Origin: Vitis vinifera
Taxonomy: Eukaryota > Streptophyta > Magnoliopsida > Vitales > Vitaceae
Length of the DNA stretch: 64,000 nucleotides
Direction: 5' to 3'
Assembly (NCBI RefSeq): GCF_030704535.1
Contig: NC_081815.1
Span: 945,001 to 1,009,000, forward strand
Within the stretch, counting starts at the first letter, position 1, and the number at the start of each line of letters is the position of its first letter. Below are positions 43,801 to 56,798 of the stretch, piece by piece. Below the pieces are notes generated by a model. The model saw only the letters and a program-made list of their open reading frames with translations. It did not search any database and was not told where the DNA came from. Made by a program: the position numbers and the translations under genes.

Positions 43801-46505
43801 TAAAAGATTAAGTGAATTAACCTGCTTTGTTTATTTTTTTATTTTATTACTTGTATGCTGATTTTAGTTAACTTCCTTTTTTGAAATTTTATTTGTGGTA
43901 TTTTGTTTTATATATTCCACATTGCAGCTCATTTGACTCTGTTGCTGTTGGTTTCTGTCAGGCACACAGTGCACTTTTGGTGGAGGAGGAAGCAACTGCT
44001 TTCTCTGTATGGGCTGTTGCTTGTATATGTGGTTCATTACGACTTGAGAATGTAAGTCTATTACTGGTTTTGAATTAATCTCTTATCATTCTCCATGCAT
44101 TTGTCTGGTTTCCCATCCTGTTGACTGTTTTTGTGCTTGGTGGGATTGTGTTTTTTTTTTTTTTTTGGGATTCAGAAGCTACAATATTTTCAAATTTGTC
44201 TTTTATAAATATATTTCTTGTGATGCTGGCTTTCAAAAATTTCACATGTGAACTACTCATCTATACTCTAGAGAAACTGCTTGTGTTGCCACAACAATCA
44301 GTTATGCAATAATTACTTATCAAAAAAAAAAAAAACAATCATTTATGCAATGAGTGCAAAGTTGAGACTGATAATTGAACATGTAAAAAAAAAAAAAAGG
44401 ATTCATGCAGCCAATTCCAATTAGTTGGAACAAGCCTGTTCGGTTGCATTCTCAAGCGAAAATAGACCAAGGAAGAGATTATTTTGCTGAAAACAAAAAA
44501 TGATAAGGGTTAGTAGAGTACATCTCTCCATGAAAATAAGAGGATTGCCTCACATCATTACTGGTTAAATTTCCCACAATCTTAATGTCTAATATCTAGA
44601 AAATGGGAATTTACTCTACCAAGAAACTGCATTGGTAAGGTTTCAATTATTTTGTTGAATTTCTTAAATTCATGCTTCCCCTTCCAGTTATGGTATATTA
44701 CCTTTAGCTCTCTTTTTGTTAACTTCTGGTTCAATAGCATTGGGAACATCTTTTCCATTTGCAGGTGTGCTATTTTCTCTTTTCAAGTAGCAATTATGCA
44801 AACTGCATCCTCTTTATGTGGGAAACAATCCCTTCACACACCTTCAAATATGAACCCATGTACTACCACTTGGAAGGCTCTGGTTATGAATCATCTCTCT
44901 GAAGAATAAAATCAAATTTGCAACCAAATTTCAACTTGGAAGTCGAGACTTTAAACCTAGCATAGCTATTCTTAAGGTTTTAATTTCAAATCCTGTGAAT
45001 AAATTTCACTTCAATGAGTGACTGATGTTTAATATGAAATTTAAGTTCAAGACTTTACTCCAACATGTTGTGCTTTCTCTGTTATACATTAAAGTTACCT
45101 TAATCTATTAAGGTGCCAGCTGGCTCTGCAGGTATAGTCTATTGGGGATTGTGTCCTTGTTCACTAACCTGGGTATCATCTCCACCTCTGTCCTTAAAGC
45201 CTTGAACAATTAACCATTTGCCTATCAAAATTCCAAATAAATAAATAAATGATTAACACACCTGTGAGGATAGTGAATATGTTTTTCTTTGCAATATATT
45301 AGTTGCTGTCTGGTCTATGCCAATCACTTTCAAATGAAAATGCTAATCTATTACTTTTTATTCAATTAATTAAATTTACCAGTAGAAAAGATTAGTATTT
45401 ACATTTGTCACTTAAGCATGTTGAATGACTGCTTGACCTCTATTGACCCAGGCATGTTGGCCTTTATAAGTTTACTACATGGACACATGCACATAAAATA
45501 TCATGAAGTTACAATTGTAATTGTGATGTGTAAGAGAATTTGAAAAACAGGATGAGTTATTTAAGATCAATTTTGTTTATATTTTCATTATCTAAACCAT
45601 TCTGATAAGAATTTGGCTGCTATAGCATAAATAACGTTGATCGTAGATTTTCCAGACTAGATGCCCTTGTTGTTTGCAGGTCCAGAGGCCTGACACTTAT
45701 ATATCCTTGTTTGCACTTTCATGTGGTCTTTCAACCTCATAGATTCTGTAGTGCACCAATGCTTGAATGACTATTCTAACTATTTGGATGCAGATGAATA
45801 ATAATTTTAACACTGAAGAACTATGACCTCTAACACACAAGAATTCACCAGTCAGATGGAGCTGAAAGCCTGAAAAACTTTCAATCTTGCAGCATTTTAA
45901 GTGAAATAACATATTAACATTAACATCTGATTTTTTGCCTCAAGTATTTTTTGTGCTGAAAGGAGAGCTGAAAGATGATATAATTTTGATTGGATTCATG
46001 TTATTTGCTGTAATACCTGGTGTTGATGACATGAAATGTCATTTTAAAATTTTTAATTGTTTTTTCTTTGGGGGGGATTGATTGATGGAAAGGTTTGCTT
46101 GAAGACTGAAAATTGGGCTAATGATTCTCCTTAACTTTACAGGTGTTGACATTGTTTGCAGGAGCATTGCTGGAGAAGCAAATTGTATTTGTTTGTTCTA
46201 ATCTGGTACATATCAGTCCTCATGTTAACTTGAGCAATGGTCCCATGCATAGGAATAGTGTTCTTGCAATTTTTTATTTTTACATAAGATTTTTTAAGTG
46301 GTGTTTTAGATATATCTAGCTCCATTGTTTTTTTTTTTTTTTTTAAATAAACATGGTATTCCCCCTTCCCTTGATGGGGTCAAGCCAAATGGCCCGAGGA
46401 CCAATTACTTCGATTGATGTGGTGGACTATCTTGTTTTTTTTTTTGTTGGACATTGGTATTTTTACATGCTTAAGCACAACATATCATTATTGTATCTCT
46501 TTGCC

Positions 46506-46541
<36 letters not shown>

Positions 46542-49500
46542 CTAGATTAAGGCTCAGTTGAGTTTGAGCAACAATGTTTCAACTAAGAGCACTTCATAGC
46601 AAATCCTTTTCAAATTCAATTTAAATCATTTGGATTCTTAATATGTTTGTTTTTGTCAGTCCCTTGATAGGAAAAACACTAGCACCTTTTGAATTAATTT
46701 TGATTTAAAATTGTTTGATATACAGGGAATATTGTCTGCTTCAGTTTTGTCAATTGTTCCTCTTATTCGTCCCTATCAGTGGCAGAGCTGGCTAATGCCC
46801 GTATGGTTTCTTTCTGGCCAATGATATTTGTCAATTAGCTTTTGTACACTGTTATATTTCCAGGTTATTGGATTATTGTTGCCTTTTCAACTGTTCTTTG
46901 GTCCATTATTTTCATTAACTGTATATATAAACTTCCAGGTTTTACCAAATGACATGCTGGACTTTTTGGATGCACCTGTCCCTTACATAGTGAGTTTTCT
47001 AATTTTGGGCTTTTGTTATTGTTGTCTGCTAGGAATGGTATGTTACTTGAAATCAATCTAACAACACATAGGTTTAGTAAGGGAATTCTTATAGAGGCAG
47101 CGGTATTATTATAAGCATGCAGATGAAAAGATACTGTCAGTAATTCTTTCATTGTCTACTTTATGGTTCAATTTATCAAGATCTTATTTTATTTAAAAAT
47201 ACTTGGTGATTGAGAAGGCATCTTCACAGCATTGGTCATTTATATAATTGTTTGATACTTTGACAATGTGGTGATGCTGTAGAAGCTAGTAATATTTTAC
47301 CATCTTGTATTAGGAATTCAAATTTTTATTTTATAGTTTTTATTTATTTTACTTTTGTTTTTGGGAGTGGGGGGATAGACATTCTATGTTAGGAATTCAC
47401 AGAATCATCTATTTAGCTGCAAGAGAAATTGCCTTCTTTTCATATTGCTTTCGGGATATACATTTAAAAGTCACATATCTATAATATGTTACTGTCTATC
47501 TACAATTCTACATATGCTTTGTTGATTCTGTCATGTAGCATTCATTCCATATCAACTTGAGCTTATATTTGCTATTTGGAATTGTCCAGAAGTTTTAAAT
47601 ACCATATTGATTAAAGGCTTATAAAAAAATATGGATTACAGATGATTTTCATGCTGAGTTTTTTGGTTCACCGATATCTTTGTAACCATGCTGAGGAATT
47701 GCGTATTTGCATGTTCAATATACATGCCAAATAGAAACTGTTGGATATAAAATGTTTGCAGCTTCAATCTGGGAACTCCTATATACATATATATATGTAT
47801 GTATGTATGTGTGTGTGCGCATGTGTGTGTGTGTGTTGGACTTGTTAATGGGTTGGAATGGGAACTTTGTAGGTCAGAAGAGAAAAAAAGCTTAGAGATC
47901 AACTCCTCTTTGCCTTTTTTGGAAATTTGGAAGGAATACAACCAAAGAACCTTTGAAGGGTGCAACACACTAACCTATCTCTTAAGGACTCCCTTATATC
48001 TAATTTATGCATGTGGACTTGTGGGTTATCTACTAGTTGATGGTCAAGCTGGTCCACTATCCTTGATAGATTTTATTGAGTGGTTGCGTTCTAAGTACTA
48101 GATTGGGGCTGTGGTTGTAGGTTGTTTCTTTTCATTTTTCCACATGCATACTTCTTGTGTACTATGTTCGCCTCTTTTTGATTGGTCCTTTTATTTTATA
48201 TATATAAATGATACATGTTTGTATTGTTGTTGTAGGACAATCACAATCCTCATCATGGATTATGAATTAGAATCCAGCTCCCATCACTTGTCATGTTCAT
48301 TATTTTGTTATTTGAAACTATATGCTTTTATACTATTTTTGACATCTGGTTGGCTAATAATAGTAATCTCATCCTTAGGTTGGTGTTAAGAACAAAACCA
48401 GTGAAGTACAGTCAAAGTTAACAAATGTTATCCTGGTCGATGTGTACAAGAACCAGGTGTGTATCTCCCTCTAGTAATTGTGATTGTCTATGTTTTTCTT
48501 AGATGCAACTGAACTAAAATTGGTTATGAAAAGGTATATTTAGTTGTCTTTTCACTTGATTCATGGTTGTTGAACAAGGCAGAAGATTGAAGATAACATA
48601 CTAACTTTTCTAACATGGTTTAGTTATATAAACCTTTGAATGTCATATTCGGTACACTTTTTCTTTGATTCTTTGTGATGCTATTATTTTAAAGTAATTT
48701 GATCATTTTTTGGAGTTTGATTAATAAGATGATTGGAAGAATACAAGACACTAATGGGTATCCTCAGATAAGCATCAGATGTGTGTGTTTTTGTGTGTGA
48801 GGCAATCTTCAGTGATGTTGTGGATGTGGGTACATGAAGTAAATGGTAATCTGAAGTTGGACAAAGAAAAATATGAAATAGGCTTATGCAATTGCAGGAG
48901 TCACTTCCTGCCCAGTAACATGAGGGAAAGAATGGAAAAGTTGCTGCAACTGTTTGCTTGTGTTGCTCGACATCAGTTTAATCTTCTTTTGCTTTTTTTT
49001 TTTCCCCATGATTTTCTGTTTCCTTCTCTCTTTTATATGGGATTGTTTAATATTTATCTGTGCTAAACATGAATAGCATTTACTTGGGGTCATTATTATA
49101 TAGGGTCTAGTCTACCCTTTAGCCAAGTTATTTGATTTTCTTCCAATTGCATGAGGCAATAGGTGAAGTCATCAACAATACCACAGCTGCCTAAGCATAA
49201 GGAGTTGTTTTCATCTTTAAGTCCTTATCATGCAAAGCTTGTGGGAGAAAGTTATTTGGGGAGGAAAAGACCGGTTTATGAATGTACAGATGTGCAGGTA
49301 TTCTCTTTTCTCTATCTTTTTTTTTTCCATCGTTTATTGATAATTTTTGCTTCAATAATACTCCTTAGGTTAACTACATGGTTCTTGAAGGTAACAGCAA
49401 AGTAAGAGTGATGTGAGAGTGAGCCAGTGCATTTTTCTTTTATTGCTTTTGCCCAAGTCAAAAACCTAGTTTAATTGTTGTCCTAATAGTTGGCAAATGA

Positions 49501-51646
49501 TGGTGAAGGAGATATTTCCTTTGGTGTTCCCTGTGAGAGGAAGACTCAGAATAGTGGCTCCTATATTCCAGAAACCTCCCACCAATATAGGGTTGCCTGC
49601 TTTCCACAGAGCCCATGGCTCAGTTATCCACTCCTTGCCCCAAATATTTTAGGTACACTTTGTAAAACCTTTTCTCCTTCATTAGCTAAAATATTTGGGG
49701 CAAGGAGTAGATAACTGAGTCATGGGCTCTGTGGAGAACTCCAAATACTGCTGTACCAGGATTAAAATGGTTATATGATGATCCTATATTCCACCAATTA
49801 TTAGACTCCTCAAAAAAAAAAAAAAAAAAAAAAATCTTTATGTCTCCTTCTAAATATGCCACAGGCTTGCTGAAGAGACATTGATAAAAATAATTACTAC
49901 ATATTTTTCTTATTTTCCCAGAAAATTGTTACTATATATTTTTAGTTTTGCAGTTTGAGGTTGTCTTGTCTGACATGCTTGAAGATCACCAAATATCTTT
50001 TTCAGTGCAACATATTTACCTTGTAATGATGTGGCACTAGTATTTTTTGCTCATAAATTGTTTGCTTTTATTTGTATTTTTACTATTTGCAGATTGAGGC
50101 TGCCAAGGGTTTCCTAGGAGTATTAAGATCTTACCTGGACACTCTTTGCTCCAACCTGCGCTCTCATACAATTACAAATGTTCAATCCAATGATGATAAG
50201 GTTTATATTTTGTTCAAATAGAATGCTAGATTATTTTATTTGACTGCTTTCTAATTGTTATCGATACCTGTTATTCATGAATTTGTTCTTTGTTTCTCTC
50301 TCACTGACAGTTTTCTAAAGAAATGATTTAGCAAAATTGCTGGGAGAAAATGAGATAATATCCATTGCTTTAGCAAGAAATACTATATTTTGTCGTGCTA
50401 CTGCCTTTTGAGTTGGATACTTTGGTGATACGCGCGGTCATCTATAAATGCTTCAAGAACCAGGGATAACCAAGTTAATTTTTAGAAGCATCCAGAAGTA
50501 GTAACATAAAGATTTGATGGTTATTGTGTTGAAGAGCGTCTACATGCATTCCTATATATGTACACACATACACTTACAATACATTCTAGGTGGAGCTGAA
50601 ATTTAACAAATTGTATTCAGATGTACCCCTTTTACAGGTCAAAGCACCGCTGGTAGCTTGTGTAGGTTTGATATTTATATTATGAACTACATACCATGAA
50701 TCAGTATTTGTTTATTTCTTTGCATATGATTTATGAAAATATTGTTTTATATACACATAAGCTGCATCATGGACTAAATTATGAAGTGTAAAAAGACCTC
50801 TTTATTATTTAAGTGGGTATGATACTTAAAGATGTTGTGTTCGCATGCATTGTTTTCTTTGTTATAAAAGATGAAGTTTGTTTCTTTTATTTATTTATTT
50901 TCTCTTACACAAACATCAACTGTATCACATGTATTCATGAGGAGATTGCATTAGCATAGCTTGATAGAGGAATACATGCATGACATAGATACACAATCAC
51001 ATGGTCACGTGATCTCTGTCTGAGTAATTAGTAGACAAACATTGCCTTACTGTGTTTCCTATTCTTATGTGAACAAGACCATATGTTAATTAAATCCAAT
51101 CAATTAAATTATTTTGCTGTAAATCCAACAATGGCATTCCTTACACCTTTCAGGTATCATTGCTTTTGAAGGAGAGTTTCATCGACTCATTCCCTAGTCG
51201 AGATCGTCCATTTATGAAGGTATGTTCTTGAGATTCCTACATAATTTGTGCTGGTTAATGTAAATCATGAAAATTAGTGGCAATAATTCACTAGTATTCA
51301 AACTCAGTTTAATATTACACAGCATGTTGGTGTTTACCAAGTTATCATCACTATCATACTCAATGGCCTGTTTGGGGAATTAAATTACTGGGCTCAACTA
51401 TTTGATTTAGGATGTTAAGTAAAAGATGTAAGGTTTTAGCCAATCATGTTGTTATTTCAGAACAATAAGCCATTCAAAGTGATCATACCCTGTTTCTTAT
51501 TATTGTATAGATTGTTGAGAGTAGAAAAGGCTGAGGGCATGCTGACTTGTTTTTTTTTGTCTTATTCTAACAAGCAGCATTTTGTGGACACACAACTCTT
51601 CTCAGTACATACAGATCTTGTTCTCTCTTTCTTCCAGAAGGAATAG
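37800..51646 (+). CDS. DENN (AEX-3) domain protein, putative Rab GEF, 19 coding exons
   Basis: Coding exons: 37800-38099, 38488-38676, 38772-38855, 39795-39854, 40485-40529, 41633-41832, 42378-42857, 43332-43458, 43583-43780, 43962-44051, 46143-46205, 46726-46800, 46939-46989, 48379-48456, 49163-49297, 50093-50200, 51154-51219, 51578-51646, plus the leader exon. Frames and phases agree throughout, giving about 805 aa. Residues near 20-35 are an alanine run. The uDENN part (RLFESMVVVGL, VLFVYPPEK) is followed by an acidic, probably disordered region in exon 8. The cDENN core comes next (CYCILSRLPFFELHF; LTLFAGALLEKQIVFVCSNLG; RPYQWQSWLMPVLPNDMLDFLDAPVPYI), then dDENN. The order matches plant DENN proteins of the At5g35560 type, without SCD1-style WD40 repeats. 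DENN proteins activate Rab GTPases in membrane traffic; the Rab target is unknown. Several introns carry LINE debris and one a foldback. Confidence 0.92.
44291..44350 (+). mobile_element. Micro-insertion of a LINE 3' tail with target-site duplication (DENN intron)
   Basis: The host phrase acaatcagttatgcaat (ending 44310) reappears as acaatcatttatgcaat (44334-44350), one base different. Between them lies only aattacttatc followed by 13 A residues. The ttacttatc(A)n end is the same as the 3' end of the LINE at 63104-63517, so this looks like an extremely 5'-truncated L1 insertion. Confidence 0.7.
46509..46540. repeat. (GA)n microsatellite in a DENN intron
   Basis: Sixteen GA dinucleotides run without interruption. 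A similar (CT)n tract lies at 40852-40879 in another intron of the same gene. Confidence 0.95.
47835..48210 (+). mobile_element. Degraded LINE ORF2 C-terminal fragment (DENN intron)
   Basis: Frames here contain GNFVGQKRKKA, LPFLEIWKEYNQRTF and GPLSLIDFIEWLRSKY followed by a stop. These correspond in order to the last part of plant L1 ORF2, as seen better preserved at 63104-63378 (GSFVGKKRKK, FWTVWRERNRLAF, SFSLIGFLEWIAST). The copy is split between frames and is clearly old. A TG/TATG microsatellite (47791-47835) sits at its 5' side. Limits are approximate and no target-site duplication was found. Confidence 0.65.
49604..49734. repeat. Near-perfect inverted repeat (48-bp arms, 35-bp loop) in a DENN intron
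   Basis: Arm 1 is 49604-49651, arm 2 is 49687-49734. Arm 2 is the reverse complement of arm 1 with only two differences, so 46 of 48 positions pair. Arm 1 starts ccacagagcccatggctcag and ends ccccaaatatttta. The sequence lies in the intron between coding exons 49163-49297 and 50093-50200. A 12-base direct repeat tcctatattcca flanks it at 49559-49570 and 49782-49793. It may be a foldback transposon remnant or a small-RNA precursor. Confidence 0.9.
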
Positions 51647-54600
51647 GGCTGCCATGCTGGCTTGGAAATGTATCATTCCTTTGTACCTTTAATGGAAGTT
51701 CTATAATGTATAATTTTTTATTTATATAATATAAATTTTCTTGGTGTGGTACCATGTTACTCTCTTCCTTTTTCTCGGCCTTTTTCCACTCTTGTCACTG
51801 TTATCATATAATCAAAATGAGTTTTGTTGCCCTCATGGACTTTGTAAGAGTACAATATGAATTCTTGGATATCATGCAATATGTTGAGTGGCTTAGCTAC
51901 GTAGTGTTATTAACGATCTGGGGGCCAGAAACACTATTACATTCTATTGCATTAATAATGTTAGATTTGCTTCTTTAGAATAGGCCATTTTACCTTGCTG
52001 GCAGGGTTCCCTAATATGGACCCTCCAGGATGTCTAACCTTATCAGGCTTTAACCCTATAGAGCTGTTTCAAGGGTCGAATGATAGGTTGAATTATCAGG
52101 TGACAATAATTTGGTAGTGTGAATGGGGGCAGAGAGCTGCTAGAACTAAGGTTTTGAATTTGGGTTCTCCCTGTTTGAAGTCATAAGAAAATTATACCCA
52201 ATCTTCAGAACCAGCCCTCCTGGATGGGCATTGAAAACTTGCAGCATCACAAAATGGCTCAGAATCAGATCATAAAAATAATAGTCTGAAGATTTGAAGT
52301 TGATGGTGAATATAATTTAGTGATTCCACATGCTTCCTAGGGTTTAGCATTAGTTCTATCTGCAGATCACATGGAGTAGCAGGTTGAATTTCAGCAATTT
52401 CAGTGGCCTCTTCTTACAAGTTCCATGAAGATGAGGTTCTCTCTAGTAAGTTTCCTAATTCTCTTCCTGCTTGAAACCCTTGTATGTTTTGTTGCCTGAG
52501 TACATTAACCAGTGATATAGAATAAATGCAAAACTAGACATCTTACATTTTCTCTGCAAATCATTGACGTAGGGTCTCTATTGTACACTTCTCTGCACAT
52601 ATGAATGAATATTGAATGAAGCTGCTTGGTTTCCCCATGCCCTAAGGCATTAGGTAAGCAGTGCTACCAGTTGTAGAAAGTGAAATCTCTCAATGAGTGA
52701 GTCAGATGGTCCTGGTCATAATACCCTCTAGTCATAATTTCTCTGATTGCTTTTTGGAGTGAAGTGAAATGAAATAATGTAGTGCACTCTCCCAACCAAT
52801 TCTTATAGAAAATTTGAAGGGTAATTTAACCTATGAAATTGCACATAAGGAAGGAAAAAGTTTTAAGGTTGAGGGTTTTGGGGCAGGGGCTTTAAAAAAT
52901 TATGATAAATTATAAAAATCATCCCTGTATTATTTTCGTATTTCATTTTAGTTTCTAATTTTTTTTAATCAATGTTAATCTTCAAGCAAAATAATGAAAA
53001 ACTCAATTTGCAAAAACATTAATGAATTAGAGATATCCAAACATAGTATATAAAAATTCATGTCAATAGTATTTGTTTATTGATTTTTTTTATCCAAAGT
53101 TTTGTTGAAAGGAGCATAGTTTAAGAGTAATATTACTTTTAAAAAAACAAAGGGACTAAATCAAGACTGATGATTTGTTTGGTGTAGACAAATGTATTTC
53201 CACATTTTTCATCTACTCCCTAATTGCTTTTGTTTTTTGTTCTGTCAGTGGGTTTAAGTTCCTCTTCACTAAAGTGGATTGGCCGCCTATTCTAGTTTGT
53301 GGGAAAATTGAGAAGCTAGAACTAGAAGAAGTAGAGAGGAAGAGGAAGTTATCATTTGGGAAGTGTTGAACGTTGAGGACTGACCCCAAGAAAAGGAGAG
53401 AGAGAGAGAGAGAGAACAACAAAAATCAGCATCCAAGGGTGGGGGTGAGTTGTGAATGTTTAGGGAAATGTGTGTCCTCTGTACATTGAAATATAGGAAA
53501 TGTGTCCTCTGGTTTCTCATTACTCCACCCAGAACAACCTCATTTATTGGAACAAAAATGGAGTTTCCGGTCAAAGTAGATTTTTTTGAAAATATTTGTC
53601 AAAAATAGTTTGTTCATACAATACCAAATTCAACTTAGTTTTTAATTTAAAACTAAAATCATAATTACCTACCGCGATTTTATAAATTTAAAAAAAATAA
53701 AAAATAAAAATCATATGAATGGGTATGTGATAGGAAAGACCAATTTAGTAAATATTTTAGATTTTTTTTTTCAAAAAAAAAGACTATTTTGGTCTTAAAC
53801 TCACAAAAATGTGTCAATGATAAAACACATGGGCTTCTTTTAATGAAACAAGCAAACAGTAAATTGCCCTGTTCTCACTCAGTTTCTTCATTGTCACGTA
53901 CTTTTCAAACCCACCCACTTCATCAAAATTTACTTCCCAATTTCCATATCATCCTAATGTCTTTTTAATTTTGTGTTTAACATCTATACTTGGACACTGA
54001 ACTTTAGAAATGATTTTATTAAATAACTATATTTGATGTTTCAAAATCCCTTGCAAACAAAAATTAAAGTGGGTAGTTGTGGATGGATGAAAATGCTTAT
54101 TAAATAACATGATATCATATCAAAAATCTTATTTTATGATGATTCATAAGTTCTTTCCCTCCTACAGGCTAAAAAAAGGCTGCTTGTGAAGCAGGGTGTT
54201 AAAACTGTACCCAAGATAATCTCAATGCCTTGAGAATTTAGACTCATGACAAATACAAATACATAATAACATGTTAGCTAACTTTTTATATAAATTAAAA
54301 CTTTCCTTCCTATTTGCTTCATTTTGGGGAAAATGTGACCACTTTGGTCCCCTTCAAACAGCTAAGAACTGGGCTCTTTTTTACTTTTTAAGGTTGTCAA
54401 GAATAATTTTTAAAGGAACAACACTTTAGACCTCATTTAGGAGTAATGAATCATCTATCTTGAATGGTTAGTCAGCTGTCCAGTCCATGGGTTAAAAGCT
54501 TCAACTTCTCAAGAATTGAACTAAGCACTATTCTTCATAAGAAAAAGTGGAAAAAAGTTTTGAGTAGGGTTTGAGGTTGATGATTACTGATCAGAAACCC

Positions 54601-55409
54601 CCCCCTGAGAGCTGAGCTCAGGCCTGCAGTGTCTCAATTTCCAAACCTGAAAAAAGTCAAATTGTAAGTGGGTGGTGGGGGGCTTTCAGGTAAAAAGGAA
54701 CAGAGCAAAAAAAAAGGGGAAAAAAAAGAGTAAAAGATGGACCAAGTAGTAAAAGCCCAATCCGTACAATCTTCCTCAGACCTCCTGCAATGGCTCCAGT
54801 GATATGTGCAGACACCAACTCTCACGAGAACCCTTGAAATTAGGGAAAAAAAAAACACAAGCTAAAGCTTTTGTTTTGATTATTATTTCACAATCTTGTT
54901 GGAGAATTGTCATTGAGGGAAGCAAATCCTCTAATCTCGTTTCTCAAATCTTTCTGGAAGCGATAAATCGTAGTCCCTCACACCCCCTCCATTGGTTTCC
55001 TTAGTTTTATGGATTTCTGTAGAGATGGCAGAGACAGGAGCTGGCACAGAGGCAGCATAGCTGCAGAAGGTGCAGGGGCAACACAGAGGTGCAGCCATAA
55101 TACGAGCAGGTTGATGAGAGAGAGTGTTGTTTTAAGTGGCAGCAGCATCACTCTCATCAGAACCATTAGTTTTATCCATGTACAGAAGATTCTGCTGCCC
55201 AATGGTCCCTGAAATATAAAATATACCCACCACTGAACCCAACACTACACTACAGTCACTACACAACAATCCCTTCTCTCTTTCTTTTTCTGTTCTTTTC
55301 TTTCTGTTTTTTTTTTTCTTTCTTCTTTCTAATCCTCCGAGTATTTATCTTTGTGAAGTCTGGAGCTGGGCTTGGGTTCGTTTCTCTTGATACTATCTTT
55401 TATCAATCA
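51647..55409. other. DENN 3' flank and GRF upstream region
   Basis: About 51647-52000 is probably the DENN 3'UTR. From 52000 to 54900 I find no coding sequence beyond short open frames. A (GA)n tract lies at 53396-53414. The patch 54990-55210 is GC-richer and open in several frames on both strands but matches nothing I recognise. About 55210-55409 is CT-rich and is probably the GRF leader. Confidence 0.45.
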
Positions 55410-56798
55410 ATGATGAGTGGAAGAAATAGGTTTCCATTCACTGCAACTCAGTGGCAAGAGCTTGAACACCAAGCTCTCATCTTCAAGTACATGGCTTCAG
55501 GGATGCCCATTCCTCCTGATCTCATCTTCTCCATCAAAAGAAGCTTGGACTCTCCACTCCCTACTTCAAAGCTCTTCCCAACCCACCAATCCCAACACAG
55601 TGAGTAAGCCACCTTTATTTTTTTTTTACCTTCTATATTTTTCCTTCTCTTTTTCTTGATTTTTGATGTATGTGTTGAGATGGTGAGTAATGCGGTTTGG
55701 GTACAGTTGGGTGGAACTGTTTTCAGATGGGTTTGGGGAGGAAAGTAGACCCAGAGCCAGGGAGGTGCAGAAGAACAGATGGGAAGAAATGGAGGTGTGC
55801 AAAGGAAGCATACCCAGATTCGAAGTACTGTGAGAGACATATGCACCGAGGCAGAAACCGTTCAAGAAAGCCTGTGGAAGTTATGACACCCTCAAAAACA
55901 CCACCAACAGTAACTACTCCTACTGCTACAATGGCAGCAAACCCACCACCACCAATCTCTTCAATCACTGTAAACTCCTCCAACCCCACTTCATACTCTC
56001 TAGCTTTAGAGACCCAAAATCACCACACCCATCGTCACCCTTCTTGCTACAACACCCATCTCCACCTCCCCTTCCTTTATCCCCATTCATCTTCTTCAAG
56101 GCCACCTGGGTTTGGAGGTGGGGTTGAGTTGTCACCTCAACACAACACCACCCATTTGCTTTTGGACTCTGGTTCATATTCCCAGACAGATTACAGGTTT
56201 GTGTATGCACAACTCCTAAAATTATATGCATTTTTCTTTTTCTTTTTGTTTCCTTTTCTCTTCTTTTTGTATGTACTGAATCTTCTATTGATTTTCTTTA
56301 TTGATGTGAAGTAGAAACAGATATGTTCATGGATTGAAGGAGGAGGTGGATGAGCATGCTTTCTTCTCAGAACAACCTTCAGGGGCTACAAGGAGTTTTT
56401 CCGGCTCATCAATGGATGATCCTTGGCGGCTTACTCCACTAAAAATGAATTCTTCACCGTTAGACCATTCAAAACAGAGGAGCTGCTCTGTTTTACAGAG
56501 TGACTACTCTTGTTTGCAGCTTCAAAGCCTCAGTGATACCTCCAACCAGAAGCAGGATCAGCATTTCTATGTACTGGGTAGTAATCTCAAGTATGAAAAA
56601 CATGAGAGAGAAGAACCCGAGAAGACGGTGCACCGCTTCTTCGATGAATGGCCACCCAAGAGCAGAGATCCATGGCCTGATTCAGAAGACAAGTCCCCCA
56701 GAGATGCATTGGTCTCAACCACCCAACTCTCAATTTCTATGCCAAACTCTTCATTTGACTTCTCCATCTCCAATTCTAGACCCCATAATGGTAGCTGA
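55410..56798 (+). CDS. GRF: Growth-regulating factor (QLQ and WRC domains), GRF5-like
   Basis: Three exons, 55410-55599, 55707-56196 and 56315-56798, encode 387 aa. The start is the first of two adjacent ATGs ([10 protein letters not shown]). The QLQ domain (residues about 9-45, [19 protein letters not shown]) binds GIF co-activators. The WRC domain (about 79-122) holds the C3H zinc motif with C85, C95, C106 and H109 and the basic nuclear signal. The C-terminal half is rich in Ser, Pro, His and Asn, as expected of a trans-activation region. GRFs promote cell proliferation in leaves and other organs. The WRC region carries a miR396 target site (listed separately). The short N-terminus before QLQ resembles the GRF5/GRF6 branch; exact orthology is uncertain. 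Confidence 0.95.
55859..55879 (+). promoter_or_regulatory. miR396 target site in the GRF coding sequence
   Basis: The 21 bases starting cgttcaagaaag and ending cctgtggaa encode RSRKPVE at residues 116-122 of the WRC domain. This is the site known to be cleaved through miR396 in most plant GRF mRNAs and it looks fully conserved here. Confidence 0.93.

Noticed and set aside
45225-45255. (AAAT)n tail as another LINE insertion
   Set aside because: No convincing target-site duplication or LINE 3' sequence precedes it.
49811-49834. Poly(A) run in a DENN intron as a retroposon tail
   Set aside because: The sequence before it lacks the LINE 3' end and no flanking duplication was seen.
54990-55210. 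GC-richer patch before GRF, considered as a small arabinogalactan peptide or a miR172-like hairpin
   Set aside because: No signal peptide or AGP motif could be read, and the possible stem (ggcagcag/ctgctgcc) is only about eight bases.
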